From assembly GCA_021292105.1 (NCBI GenBank), contig CM037865.1:67018630-67082629 (forward strand): DNA of 64,000 nucleotides, read 5' to 3'. Below the pieces are notes generated by a model. It did no database searches. It saw nothing but the letters and a program-made list of their open reading frames with translations, and had not been told where the DNA came from. Below, one piece after another: positions 12,195-24,738 of this stretch (its first letter is position 1; each line of letters starts with the position of its first letter). This DNA is from Anadara kagoshimensis. Taxonomy: Eukaryota; Mollusca; Bivalvia; Arcoida; Arcidae. The position numbers and the translations under genes were made by a program.

Positions 12195-15100
12195 TCATTC
12201 ATACATATGTTGATACATTTCTTGACTGAGACGTATATAATCAGCTTTTTCTGAAGGTGTCATTTTTGCTACCATGTCGTCCGTAACCTCATGCAGTGGT
12301 ACTTTTGTATGTCCTATAGTAACCATAACAGCCTCTTCATCATCATCACTCTCCATTTCTTCAACAGCTGTAACCAAAAATAAAACAGAGTCATTTAACC
12401 ATGGATATATAAAACAGTCATGACACACTCAATGTCTCATATAAAAAGCACAGGAAGAAAAATATTAAAAATACATTGAATTATCTCCCTTTGTCTACAG
12501 TGTACTCAAGGATGGAACTAGACATAATACAAGTTTCATGATTAAAATTATCTAAAACTTAAAATGTATAATGTACAAAAGGGAAGAAGAAAAGAAAAAT
12601 GTACAAAAAGGTAAGAAGAAAAGACAAATGCTGTCATTTAAAATGACAGATGGTAGAAATATAAATAGTCAACTGGAAAATTTTTGTGCAAGTGCATTTT
12701 TGTGAGAAGCACATTTCAAAATAAAATCAATTATGGAAGTTTTATTTTTACATCATGTTACTATCATAAATTTATTTAGAAATTAAAACAAATGTGGAAA
12801 TTTCTAGAATCACAGTACATGTATTGAAATATTTACAAATAAACACCAGCTTTGTATGAAATAGCTGTAAAATATTTTTATAGGCTGCATGAACATGAAG
12901 CAGTTATAATCCTAGTTTTACAATGGCCTTACTTGAACTTGTACCCTGAATTTCCTAACTCAGCAAAAAGCCTCTGCAAGCAGTTTTATTTTAGAAATCA
13001 TTGTTCATTATTGGAAAGAGATTATTAACTATAATAGGTTGTTGGCTGTTTATTATTATTATATAGTAATATATGTATGAAAAATTGAAACCTAGACTCG
13101 ATAAAGAATTTTTACACTGAGACACTGACGCTGATTCCAAAGCTAGTGAACGATGGCATTTATCTTTCATATGCAAAGTAGATGTCTGTTAATATGCAAA
13201 ATGTTTATTGCAATACATGTTTTACCATTTGTAGCAAAAGAAGGCTTTTTGGAAGCTTCATCATCCTCGCTGTCACTACTAGAATCATCACTTCCTGCAC
13301 CAGGAATTGTTGGAGCTGCAGGTCCACCTTTTTTCTCATGAATAAACAAAAGGGTTTCTATCTCGTTTACGTTTGTACGAGATGTCGGTTCTACCTGAGA
13401 GGGACCAGCTCTTTCTTTATCAAGCTGAAATAACAAAATCGATAATGATTATTAACCTAAAAAGAGTCCAATGAAAGCCTGTAACACTCACCTGGCAAAA
13501 AGAGGTACAAATCTATACCTGTATTTCACTTAGATTTTCTATTTATAACAATCGAATCAAATATTCTAAGAAACAATCCATTGCACATTCATATACATTT
13601 ATATACCAAACATGAACTAAATCAGTGAATAAGTAAATGTGTAAAACCCTTTTTGTGTTTTGAGAAATCGCAAAAAATATCATCTTATTTCAAGTTATTA
13701 GCATGTTCAGCTAATGATAATGCCAAAAAAATGTTCATGAAAACGCTATCATATACATTAAATTCCTATACACCCACTGTCTATATATAAATTTTGAACT
13801 AAATTGGTTAAAAATAAACCTGTAATTCAGGTAACTATGATTTTGAATGTGGGTCAAGACTCAAGGGCAACCAGGTTCACAAAAGTATAAGAGCTTTACA
13901 CACTAAAACTATGTATAAAGTTTCAACCATTCAGGCTTGAGATATCTCAAAGTTATACTTCTCCCGGTCACTGTGACCTTGAATGATGGTCAAGGTCATC
14001 CAGCTTCTGAAACTTGGTAGAACTTTATGCATTTATACCATATATATCTTCTGCATGAACTTAGGCGAGTAAAGGATTATACAGATTGGGGAAGGATACT
14101 GAATTCATTACCTGATCATTAGTTTCCATAGGTACCCCATCAATGGTACTCTCCACCATCCATACTGGTCTCTCTTTAACTGTATTGGCATCCTTATTTT
14201 TCTCTGCTTCATCTCCCATTGATATTGTAACTGTACTCTCTGTGAATCCATAATCGATACCCCTGGTGGCATCCCCACTCCAAACCATCTTGTCTCCATC
14301 TTTCTGGCCTTTATTTGGATTATAAACTCTACTGCAAAAATATAAAAGATTCCATCATAAATTTGTTAATTTTTAAGAACTGTATGTATAGTTTATAAAT
14401 TCTGCAAAGATTAGGGAGATAGCATTTTTTGCATATCAGATTGAAAAATCTATAAAAATAGTGACAGATATTTCCAGCTTACACCCCTTGTGCAATAAAC
14501 GGTAGCCTACACACTCCTTTTCAAACTAAGTTTTGTCATTGAAATTAGAGATGTAGCAATGGTTGAGAACATGTTAAATTGCCCTTTTTATTGAAATTTT
14601 GCATTTTGTGGCCCTAAATTTGATCTATGTTCAATATGTATAATGGGTATCAGGGTAGTAAATATATGCTCAAAACAAGAATAACAAAGGGATAAAATTA
14701 TCTAGTATATACAAACTTTTTACTATGTTTGATGTCTGTGGGTTCAGGTTCCATGAGCTCTGGTGCTAGTTTTAAGTTCTCACAATCACTAAGCAACTCA
14801 TACACTGGTTGTATCTGCTCATTAAACTTTGCTAACAATGTACGAGCATCTTTCTTAGGCATGGCACTTTCATCTTCTTCCACCTCTGCCTGACAAAAAG
14901 TACATTTGTACATCTGTGCCATTGGATCAAACAATTCAAATGTATCTAAATCTGTAAAAGTCTTCAAACATTCTGGACATTTGAAGGATGCACGACTTGT
15001 ATTATCTCTTTCTTCTGTTTCTATCTTACGTCGGACATGATCAAGCTTATACTTCACAACATTTACAAACACTTGGTAGTTTATGAAATAATAATTATGC

Positions 15101-15366
15101 CTTGTTGATCTCCCTTCTTCGTCTGTTTCCACTCGTAGTCTTACTTTAAGAAATTTGTCACTTTTCAGTGTATTTATAAGTGCTCTTAACTGTTTTCTAT
15201 CAAATTGGAGAAGTTCAATCATATCATCTTCTTTCATACATGGGTTTCTCACAAGGATATCCATAATGATTGCATGTTCCATGCTGTAGAAACCACGTGC
15301 AATCAATCTTGCGAGTCTTTTCAGTGCCTCAGGCACCTCAGTTAACATATCTGGTTCAATCATCAT
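12195..15366 (-). CDS. GTF2E1: General transcription factor IIE subunit 1 (TFIIE-alpha), complete coding region in four exons
   Basis: Exons on the minus strand are 15366-14717, 14331-14112, 13424-13226 and 12367-12195. AG/GT borders and phases are consistent, and the joined frame has 413 codons then TGA (human protein 439 aa). TFIIE-alpha works with TFIIE-beta in the RNA polymerase II pre-initiation complex, recruiting and regulating TFIIH. Visible landmarks: an N-terminal winged-helix region (about 8-100) with [25 protein letters not shown] and HNYYFINYQ; a C4 zinc ribbon with Cys130, 133, 155 and 158; the [19 protein letters not shown] segment just after it; [19 protein letters not shown]; a Ser/Asp-rich acidic stretch; and an acidic tail ending MYQHMYE. 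The first donor (GTTTGT at 14716-14711) is non-consensus after GT, but the join gives [13 protein letters not shown] and keeps frame. The start [12 protein letters not shown] matches the family N-terminus. An acceptor at 15399-15398 shows that the 5' UTR continues in an upstream exon not identified here. Confidence 0.95.
13840..14045. repeat. Possible dispersed repeat in GTF2E1 intron
   Basis: The stretch has wording typical of bivalve repeats (AAGTTTCAACCATTCAGGC, GTGACCTTGAATGATGGTC, AAGGTCATCCAG) and no coding signal. GTGACCTTGA and TCAAGGTCA form a short inverted pair. No second full copy is in the window, so its repeat status is inferred. Confidence 0.35.
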
Positions 15367-15449
15367 GAACTTTAGTTTTAGACCGCACTCATCATATCTA
15401 AATAAATATAAGAAAACAATTATAAGATAATAGGTATTTGTGGAAGCAC

Positions 15450-15516
15450 GTTAGGTAGCTCAGTTAGTAAGGCGTCAGACTCCAGATAAAAAAGATGTGG
15501 GTTGAAATCTAGACAG
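15450..15516 (+). mobile_element. tRNA-like SINE relic (tRNA-Trp-like anticodon arm)
   Basis: GGTAGCTCAGTTAGTAAGG resembles an A box, GCGTCAGACTCCAGAT resembles a tRNA-Trp (CCA) anticodon arm, and GTGGGTTGAAATC is a damaged B box. The anticodon stem does not close and no acceptor stem is visible, so it is not a functional tRNA gene. Confidence 0.5.
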
Positions 15517-16539
15517 AGGCATATTATAACTTTAAGCAATTTACTCCATTTCATATTACTGCCGACTTACTCAGCACCAAGATAACGCAACCCCTGCAAC
15601 TGTGGTCTCAGTGACATAGCACCTAAAAATCGCCAGAGTGCATGCTTGTACAAATGCATGCATACCACACAAAATATACACTGTCAGTCATGGTCACATC
15701 AGGTCAGCACAATGTGATTTCCTTACACCTAGCACCGCTACAGTACAAAGAATAAAACGCACCCATACAAGCCTAAAGTTTACTAACAGTGTCTAATATA
15801 GTGAATAACATAAACAAGTTAAAAGAAGCAAGGGACATAGGTTGACATAAGTCAACTCACACATGTACTTCTTCTTCCCAGCCAGCATCAGATTCTGGTA
15901 CAATCTGCAAGTCTGGCTTATTGCAGCTACTGTTTTGCAAATTTTCAAAGTGGGACTTCGTATGAGGAAGATGTACATGTCACAGATTTTATTTGCATGC
16001 CATCCTAAACAGCACAAGCACAAAGTTTGATAATATTCAACTTTTGAGGGATGAACTTGCAAGGAAGAAGAAAATAAATGAGCTTTTAAAGGCAAACTAA
16101 AGATGTCAAAATAATTTCCACATGTTGCTTATTCCTATGTGAAATCATTGACCATAGTCAAATCTTTGATTCATAATCATAGCCTATAAAGCTCATTGTT
16201 TGAATGGTATTGTCACTAATACTCTTGTATAATACTTTGATTAAGCAAGTTTGCTCAAAATGTCAATCAACAAAATTTCCAGATAGTTGCTATAAATGCA
16301 TTTTTCAATTGACTTGCTGTTGTTTACAGACACATAATTCAATCTAGAATCGAATTCAACAATTCATATTTCGACACATAAATAAAAATGTTTAAAGAAG
16401 ATGTGAATAGGATATTATATCTCAGCGTTTATTATAGAACAGCCCATGGGTTATTAATCCCTTATTTTGCAAAATGACCTCATTGTGAACAACCTTAGCA
16501 TGCCGTATTTAGCATTACATATGTGGAAAACTGGGTTAA

Positions 16540-16820
16540 TGTGTGGCTGTGTATCTCAGTCTAAAGAGAGTCCTTCTAGTATTGGGAAGGTCTATGGTTC
16601 AAGTCCCGGTTTGTCTGCTGCATTTCTCTGTAACTTTTTGGGCTCATCTAACCCCGGGAAGAGCTGACTATAAGGGGAACTTGGTGGTTTTGATTCAAGG
16701 TAGTTTAATCGAACAAAGAAAGACAGGAATGTGTCAGACTGGGCTCAATGAGTTGATAGGTAGTTCAGTCAGTAGAGTGTTCTGGTAATATTTGGAAGGT
16801 ACCAGGTCCACATCTTGTTA
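16540..16820 (+). mobile_element. SINE-like relics with polymerase III box remnants
   Basis: TCTATGGTTCAAGTCCCGG (near 16590) is a good B-box match. TAGGTAGTTCAGTCAGTAGAG (near 16758) resembles an A box of a second, partly overlapping copy. The intervening ACCCCGGGAAGAGCTGAC has no coding meaning. Borders are uncertain. Confidence 0.4.
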
Positions 16821-17976
16821 CACATGTATGCAAGAATATTCGTACAATGGTGTTTATAGTAAAGTTTTTGAACATGGCCTTCTACACAACATAGATTGAA
16901 AAGTGCATATATACTCTATATATCAAATTAGTTAGTCAATTACATAGGGACCAGATTCATTTTTTTAAGATTTTTTAAACAAATTTCCAGTGAAAGAAAT
17001 GTCAAATATCAAAAATGATATTTGCCTTTTCTATTATTTACTATTTTTCTAACTGACAAAGAAAAGAATGTGTTCAAAATGTACCAGTATTGCTACCATT
17101 TTTGTCTCGTGAATGTCTTTCAAATAGGGGAATACATTAAAACATGTTCATTGAATATCGATGGATATTTTCCAGATTAAACGCCAGTTCAAAACGTGTT
17201 TATCATGGATCTAATCATGGTTGAAAAGTGGTCACGGAAGTAATCAAAACATTAGAAATTCGACTTTACAAAACGAAAACGTAAATGGAAAAGACCGGAT
17301 TTATTTCTACTATCTGCCGTAAAGATGGTAAGTTACTATATAAGGTGAAATGACACTTGCATTAACCGATATGCGTCTAATCAGCGACATTTTAACAGAT
17401 CTAGTCTTTAGAATCAATTGTTCAAGTTTTACACAAGAAAGAACCAACAGAGTAGGTGACAGAAACCTGCAATTAACAATTAATGTCCAATTTCACAGTT
17501 GCTAAGGAAACGGGTTAATATAAGCCATTCTGGCTCAGTGTTAACGTTCCTGGACCCTTTTCTGTATCTCCATATGTTTGTATATTGAATTATATGTAGG
17601 GGGGGGGGGGGCAAGCTACATCCGTCCAGTATAGTTGCAGCGTAGAATATGACGATTGAAACGGAGAAAAAAAGACTTTTGTTGTACCCCAGGTTGTACA
17701 AAAGTCTTAAGTATATCACAATCTTCACAATTTATAATCCAAAAATATTTGTCAAAGAGTTTTGATTATTAAAGCATTTATTTGATGTATTTATTATAGC
17801 CGAAAATCATCTGTCAAAATTACTGGACAGTAGATATCAAGAAATGAATTTCATCTTCTATAGAATTACTATAACATTTAGTGCATAATTTATCTTTTTT
17901 TCTATTTTTGAATAACGTCCAATTTCAATTTTTTATCTGTGATGTAATTCTTAATCTGGTTATATTTAAATAATCA
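16821..17976. other. Intergenic stretch with a 13-G run
   Basis: No gene is recognised. A G homopolymer of about 13 bases is at 17599-17611. The non-coding first exon of GTF2E1 could lie somewhere between 15.4 and 17.4 kb, but no minus-strand donor stands out. Confidence 0.4.
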
Positions 17977-18243
17977 GGCCCCGGTTTCACTATCATTCCC
18001 AATTTCCTTAGCTAAGATTTTCCTTAACTTAAACCTTGCAAAATTTCAAATCTTTATAATTTTGTTAATTTTGAAGATATGGAGGAATTTAATGTGTCAT
18101 TTGTAAGATCACCTCTAGAATAAAACATTTGCATTTAGTTTTGATAAAAATATCCACCAGTAGTTCCAAAACGAGATTAACAAAATTTGCTAAATTTAAG
18201 TTAAGGAAAATCTTAGCTAAGGAATGATTGTGAAACCGGGGCC
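17977..18243. mobile_element. Foldback MITE, copy 1 (ends GGCCCCGGTTTCAC)
   Basis: The left end GGCCCCGGTTTCACTATC with CTTAGCTAAGATTTTCCTTA is matched, inverted, by TAAGGAAAATCTTAGCTAAG and GTGAAACCGGGGCC at the right end. The inverted repeats run about 50 bp around a non-coding interior of 267 bp total. Related copies are at 34965-35199 and, as a right half, at 31250-31403. Confidence 0.85.
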
Positions 18244-18916
18244 AGTTTTGTTTTCCTTATATCTGTGTATGGCTAATGTAAAATTTAATATAAATTTATA
18301 ATGTATTAAAATCAGTTTGGCAGTCTTTTTTAAGGTAAAATAAACAAAAAATTTCGAAAGAATGAAACTTTACTCTAAAAATCTTCATATTTAATTTGAT
18401 CAACGCCCGTGACGTTTAATAGAGTCTTTAAAGTATTCTGTGTTCAACGTCGCTAATTATATATATCACATTTCTTCTTCCTTATTTAACTTTTTTTTTC
18501 ATTTTAAGAGGTTCTGAATATATTAAACAAATTTAAACCGCACAAACATTTTTAACTGTTCATTTTGAAAATTTTATATTTTGATTATTTTTTATTATCA
18601 TAATTTCATTCTGTAAATATTTCTCGAAGTCAGAACTTCTGTAATAGAAAATTACTGGAACTGAGAATCTTTATTTCAAAAGTGATAGTTTTGACTTGTA
18701 CGAAAGTGTATATTACATATTTTTACCCACAGGTAAAGGTTGCTAATTAATGTTGATATTCTGCATACCTTATCAACAGACGCGGTAACTTATTGATAAC
18801 GGAAGCAAATTCCAAATTCCCATTGGATCAGATGATAGTATATTATACGTGGAAAATGTACCTACATGGTGTTAATCTCATTAACAGATTAATTAATTAC
18901 CTTAATTTATGATGGA

Positions 18917-20098
18917 TATTCAATTCAATTCAATTCAATCTTTATTGCATTAAGCATACAAATGCTTTTTGCCACAAATATATTTTACATAACTGGTGGC
19001 AAAATATGTTACAAATTACATGTAATACCAAGAGAAACAATCAATATGGTAAGAGAGCATCACATATAATAATTATAATAATAACAATAACAATAATAAT
19101 TATATATATATATATATAAATGTATAATATTTCCATTTTACATGTATAATAAGTTACACATTTGTCAAAAAAAGTGTAGATTATATTAAACATAATATTT
19201 CGTCCCTCAATTTAAATGCATGATATAAATATTTTGAGGTTTTCTTAATTACAGAAGCATTTTTTGAAGACAAAAGGCTTGTAAATTTTTGTATGTTAGG
19301 CCAGTTACAATAATAAGTAGAAAAATATTTTCGCCGTAAATCAATATAAACAGGACTGACACACTAAAAAAAATGATATTCATTTTCTTGAACTTTCATA
19401 TTACAACAATTACAAAGTCTACTACTCTTTTCCACATTATAAAACCTACCATTCTCAATTTCTAAACAATGTGAAGATATTCTAAAACGAGTCAATACAC
19501 TTCTAAATTTTTTTTCTGTAATAACATTTAAATATTCTTCAAATTCAAATTCTTTTTTAAACCTTTGATAATAATATAATTTATTATAATGAGACATATT
19601 ACCAAACCATTCTTGTATGTACTGATCATTTAATCTTGTTTTTAACATATTAAAATCAGGTATAAAGAAATCTTGTTGAAGCCATATGTCGTGCATTCCC
19701 ATATAACACAATAAATTCTTTAACTGAAATGCCCAATTAAGACCTTTATAGCTGTTACCATTATCAGCATCTATCCTCAACATATTGTAAAATTTATATA
19801 TAAAGGCTTCTTTGTTTTTAATAATTTTCAACCAATACTTAATAATACGTAACTTTCTAATGTAAGATAAAGGATGTCTTCCGAGTTCACCATACACAGA
19901 TACATTACAGGAAGATCTTTTAACACCAAGTATAATTTTACAAAACTTCAAATGTGAACGTTCAATATCATCTGCTGGGTGAAATCCCCAGACCTCAGCC
20001 CCATAATTCAAGATAGAAGACACCATAGAATCAAATAGATCTAATGAATGTTTACATGACAAAGAAATATTATGATTCTGAATTACTAGTACCCACAC
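18917..20098 (-). pseudogene. 5'-truncated non-LTR retrotransposon, C-terminal part of ORF2, with (AATTG)n tail
   Basis: The minus-strand frame from 20098 to 19364 encodes a segment with SMVSSILNYGAEVWG, a typical motif after the palm of LINE reverse transcriptases. It ends with a cysteine-containing region (CNCCNMKVQENEYHFF). A one-base slip in a T run near 19375 breaks the frame, and the continuation in another frame reads PVYIDLRRKYFSTYYCNWPN, the usual ending of this family. The 3' end at 18943-18917 has AATAAAG followed by ATTGAATTGAATTGAA, a short-repeat tail as in CR1/L2-type LINEs. The catalytic palm with YxDD is absent, so the copy is dead. Confidence 0.85.
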
Positions 20099-20166
20099 TA
20101 GTTTTGAAACTGCCGTGAATTAATACTTCTAATTTCATGACATCGTATAGTTAATGACTGTGTATT

Positions 20167-20170
20167 CAAA

Positions 20171-20237
<67 letters not shown>

Positions 20238-20254
20238 ATTCATTCATTCATTCT
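20167..20254. repeat. (AAAT)n then (ATTC)n microsatellite
   Basis: About 17 AAAT tetranucleotides are followed by three or four ATTC units. It lies just beyond the 5' side of the truncated LINE. Confidence 0.95.
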
Positions 20255-21949
20255 AAACTTACCGTTGAAGAGCACGTGAAATAAAATTCTGTGACGTTGA
20301 ACCAGCTACAATTATAGATGTTTGAACTATATTCTCAAAATAATTTTTAATTTTAATTTTTATTACTATTATTATTTTTTGTTAAAAAAGACTTTATAAT
20401 GAAATAAAATTTAAATTCTTTAATTTCTAAAACGGAAAACTTTTAACGATATGCCGGTTACCTGTGAAATACCGGTAAAAATCCGGCATAGAATTTTGTC
20501 ATCTTTAACGCAAATTGGAAGCAAAAAGTCGTTTATAAAAATGTAAAAATATCCTGAGAAACAACAAATGTCGAAAAATGTAACCATAATCAAGATTTTG
20601 GATACTATAAGGGACAAAGGGTGAAATAAAGGCAATTTTTTAAACAAAAATAGAAGGAAAGACATCAGATATAAAAATAATTTTTACACCATAGGCACGG
20701 GATTATTTCGATCTTTTATAACTTATGATAACAAATTGATGGTTTAATGGTAAAAAAATACTTTTTCAACGATTTTATTCACGTTCCTTCATAATTTAAT
20801 TACTGTAAACAGGTAAATCGGAACTTGAGCTATTCGGGGTCTATCGATGAGGAAAAGTTGTACTATGGCAAGTGAGTGGTTTATTTATTTTTTTTTAAAT
20901 AGAAACAATTACTAGTTCTTACTCTCAACTAATAACTGTTTTTACTTATTTATATACCACTTTATTTGACACATAGGAAAGATATATCAACTACAGATAA
21001 ATTTACAAACGTAGACATCTTTTTTTTTTAACAGCCGTGTCAACTTTCGGTTTCCTTTTTGGTTGCTGTAATTTAAATAATTTCTACAAATAAATGATTA
21101 ATACACACTGTTTCACTTTCTGTATTATTTTATTTCTTTTATTCGTCATAATTGTTGGTGAAAACGATAACGAAGAACTACTAATTCACAATTTTTGACA
21201 GCGTAACCGCATCTCAATGTAGTCTTTCTTCAGCAACCTGTTGGACTTGCCCCCCCCACGAGACTTAAACGAGACTTCGGTAGACGCGAGACTTTGTGTT
21301 TTCGAAATGGTGAATATTAAGTCAATAATCATCCATTAGCGCTTGGTTATCGTGGTACTTGTACTTTCTGAAAATTCCACTGGCAAAACCGTAAAACTAT
21401 TCATAATGCCGTTTTTGTCATATACTAGTATATATATCTGTGCTGTTCATTCAAGCAACACAGGGATCTACCCCAGACTGGCGGTACCCAAAATGAACAA
21501 ACTGACAAAAAGCCATTTAGTCAAGTAGCCAGGTAGCTAATAAGTCGTTTGCATAATTTCAGTCTACAAAAATGCTACTACTATCCAGGCGTACATGTTT
21601 TCTGATATGAAGTTGCCATGTGCTGTTTTAGAACTGTTATATATACATGTATATACATAAACTGAAACGTGTTCAAAACAATGTCATGGCAATTTTGATA
21701 AGAAATAACGATTTTCTATATCTGAATCAAATAGAAGATTTGCATTACACTAATACGGTTTATACCTATTATGAATGGAGTTAAAATATGTTTTAAACTG
21801 TTGAAATTGCGGGCATAATTGATACATGTGAATCAGTAGACTGTAAAAAAGTACGCACCCGACAACAATTTTTTTATATTGGACCAAAATGAATAAATCA
21901 AATACAAACATGTCCAAATCACAATCCCAAAGAAAGGTCAAAACGGAAA
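20255..21949. other. Intergenic stretch, no gene seen
   Basis: AT-rich DNA. Short ORFs here (for example 20420-20665 on the minus strand and 21343-21528 on the plus strand) show no domain or splice pattern. No repeat family is recognised. Confidence 0.45.
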
Positions 21950-21984
21950 ACTAGCAAATTTAGTCAAATACGTGAACTTCCGCT

Positions 21985-22035
21985 AGGGGAAGTGAGACCG
22001 GGTGTTCCGGAATGGTAAGAACCTCAAGTTAAGCT
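21985..22035 (+). repeat. Copy 2 of the GGAAGTGAGG...TCCGGAA motif
   Basis: GTGAACTTCCGCTAGGGGAA, then GTGAGACCGGGTGTTCCGGA and GGTAAGAACCTC. The block order is the same as the copies at 4365, 41645 and 61738. Confidence 0.6.
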
Positions 22036-22337
22036 AGCTTCACCCATCACGTGAAAATGAAAGGTAAGCACCTTGCTTCGTTGTATAAAATTCCCGTAGT
22101 GGGAACAAGCTCTATAATATATTAGCATATAAATTGTGAAACTAATACAGTTTTCATCATTAGCAGTAGAAGCAAGTATATTTCTGCACAGAAAAGGTTG
22201 ACAATAGAAAAAATGAACTCATCACGGTTGTCATAGATTCAAATGTAACCTTTCGCGGACGTCAGAACTGCAAGTCCACATGAAAAATATTTCGAACTCT
22301 CTTAAGTCTCATTTATACAACGAGAACTGCATACCTA

Positions 22338-23938
22338 AAGCCCCATTTATACGGCGAGAATTGCATACCTAAGTATTTTTACTCATATGTAAATTTACTT
22401 ATGTAAGCAAAAGTATATTTTGCTTTGCGTTCATACATAATTTATGTACCATAAGTAAATTTGAAGTTTTCAACCAATTTTGGATAACTTTCATTCTGAA
22501 CATTGAACAGTGTTGACTTGATTATCAGATAAGAACGTTTCCTTACAATTTAAGCACCGATTTGATACTGAGCTATTATAATGACAAAGGAGCAGTTCTA
22601 CTTGGTGATCCGGCATATCTGTCATATACCAGTTTTTGAATTTTATCATAAAATACATTAAAAAATATTATGTGACATATCCTTTAAAGACTTGCTTTGT
22701 CAAGCCTTATACAAACAAACAAAATCTTACACCAGTGCAGAACACATTTATATGCCGTCTAGTTAGGGTAGAACGAAACTGGATCTTTGATCTTTTTGGG
22801 TTGCTTGAAATGCCCATTGTGATGTTTGCAATAAAGGATTGATGTCCATGTCGTGTTTGCTTGTTCTGTAAAAGGAGCTTGTGTTGTTCCCCATAACATA
22901 ACATATATCGGATATTTAGATTAGCCCATGTCTCCTAGAACCCAGTCTGGGCCCCAAAATGTTTACACATTTTAGCTATTTATTATATTAAAACTTCTTT
23001 TTTTAACTCAGCTGGACCCCTAACTCAAATTAGTTAAGCTTCATCCCTGTATATGAAGCTGCAAATTAAGTCTTTAGGGATCTGTCGAATGTTTTTATTG
23101 AACTTGATGGTGAAAATTATTTTAGTGATGTTGAAGATGATGATGCTTGTAATATTTGTTCTCCCAAACACTTCGTGACGACATGGCATCTCCTTTCATG
23201 GACAATTCATTGTCAAATTTGTAAAAGTAAATTTTCTTTACATTCTGTGGTTGGCTTTTGTTGCTCAAGCACTTTCTCTTTGAAAACTAGTAAAATTTTA
23301 AATTTTGGTGCCAGTTTGTCACTAGTTTTTGTGCTTTTGTCAAATAAATCTATTTCAATTACAACTTTTGATCTTTATTAGATAATAATTACAAATCAAC
23401 GAGGACAGTGGTGGTTAATAGTGGTTGGCTTCTTTAACCGCTATGATTGTAACACCATATGTGGTAAGTGGGGTTCCCTTACAATTGGCACCTGTTGGTT
23501 AGCTTGATGTCAATACAATGGGATGTATGTAATGTTAATCTGTGACATTGTATATCAGTGGACAACACTATTAAACATTTTTTCTGGTACAAGGCAGATT
23601 ACAAACACCCATATTCACTCATGCACCACATGGACTTGAACGAACATTAACCCATAGAAATAAATAACCTGGCATAAGCCCATGTGTTTAAAATTATGTG
23701 AGTAAATATTACTGTGCGTTCATACGACACTGTAGCAAAATTTGCATACCTTACTATAAAATACTCACATATTCTAGCAAATTTGCACTTGGTCCCTACT
23801 AGGTGCAAATTTACTTACATGAGTAAAATTTGCGTATATGCAAAGTTGTTCATACGACACAATTTGCATATGTGGGTAAATTTACATAAGAGTAAAAAAA
23901 TACTTAGGTATGCAATTCTCGCCGTAAAAATGGGGCTT
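22338..23938. mobile_element. TIR element 1 (ends AAGCCCCATTTATACGGCG)
   Basis: The left end AAGCCCCATTTATACGGCG followed by AGAATTGCATACCTAAGTA is matched in inverse by TACTTAGGTATGCAATTCTC, GCCGTA and TGGGGCTT at the right end. The inverted repeats continue for about 60 bp. The 1.6-kb interior has no convincing ORF. TTAA sits at the right border and TTAAGTCTCATTTATAC just upstream of the left border, suggesting a TTAA-type target but not proving it. It is immediately followed, head to tail, by element 2. Confidence 0.8.
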
Positions 23939-24471
23939 AAGTATTTTTACTCATATGTAAATTTACTTACGTAAGCAAAAGTATATTTTGATTTGCGTTC
24001 ATACATAATTTATGTACCATAAGTAAATGTGAAGTTTACAACCAATTTTGGATCATTTTCTTGTTCATTGAACAGTTTAGACTTGATTATCAGATTAGAA
24101 CGTTCCCTTTCTATTTAAGCACTGATTTGATACTGGACTATTGTAAGGACATTGAGCAGTGCTACTTGGTGATCAAGCATATCTGTTATATACCATTTTT
24201 TAAAATTAATCATAAAATCTATTCAAAAATGTTATATGACATATACTTTAAAGACTTTGTTTCCTAAGCATTATACAAACAAACCAAGTCTTACACCAGC
24301 ACAGAGTACATTTATCTACCTTCTAGTTAGGGTAGAACGACACTTGATCTTCGATCTCTTTAGGTTGCTTGAAATGCCCATTGTGATTTTTGCAAAAAAC
24401 GATTGATGTCCATGTTGTGTTTGCTTGCTCTGTAAAAGGAGCTTGTGTTGTTCCTTATAACATATATCAAG

Positions 24472-24738
24472 CAGTGGCCGATTTAAGGGGGGGGGGGGTT
24501 GCTGGGGTTGCAACCCCACCCCTTTGAAAAATTTAAAAGAGAGACAGAGAGAGAGAGCTATTGACTGATGTGACCCCCATATGTTAATGTAACAACCCAT
24601 TTCTGTAAACGTGTTGTTCTGGATCACGTTAACTAGATCTCACGTTTCTGGAAGCTCGCGCCTTCGGCGCTCGCACCTAGAATTGATATACTTGTGTAAT
24701 TCTCACCCCCCTTTCAAAAAATCCTGGATCCGCCCCTG
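24472..24738. mobile_element. hAT-like MITE (CAGTGGC... / ...GGATCCGCCCCTG)
   Basis: The left end CAGTGGCCGATTTAAGG and the right end CCTGGATCCGCCCCTG are imperfect inverses and match the CAGnGGCGGATCCAGG style of animal hAT ends. A G12 run follows the left end. TCAAG flanks both sides (24467-24471 and 24739-24743). The parallel site in element 1 (near 22900) lacks the insertion. Confidence 0.75.

Noticed and set aside
15450-15516. Functional tRNA-Trp gene
   Set aside because: The anticodon stem does not close, the B box is damaged and no acceptor stem is present; it is a SINE-type relic.
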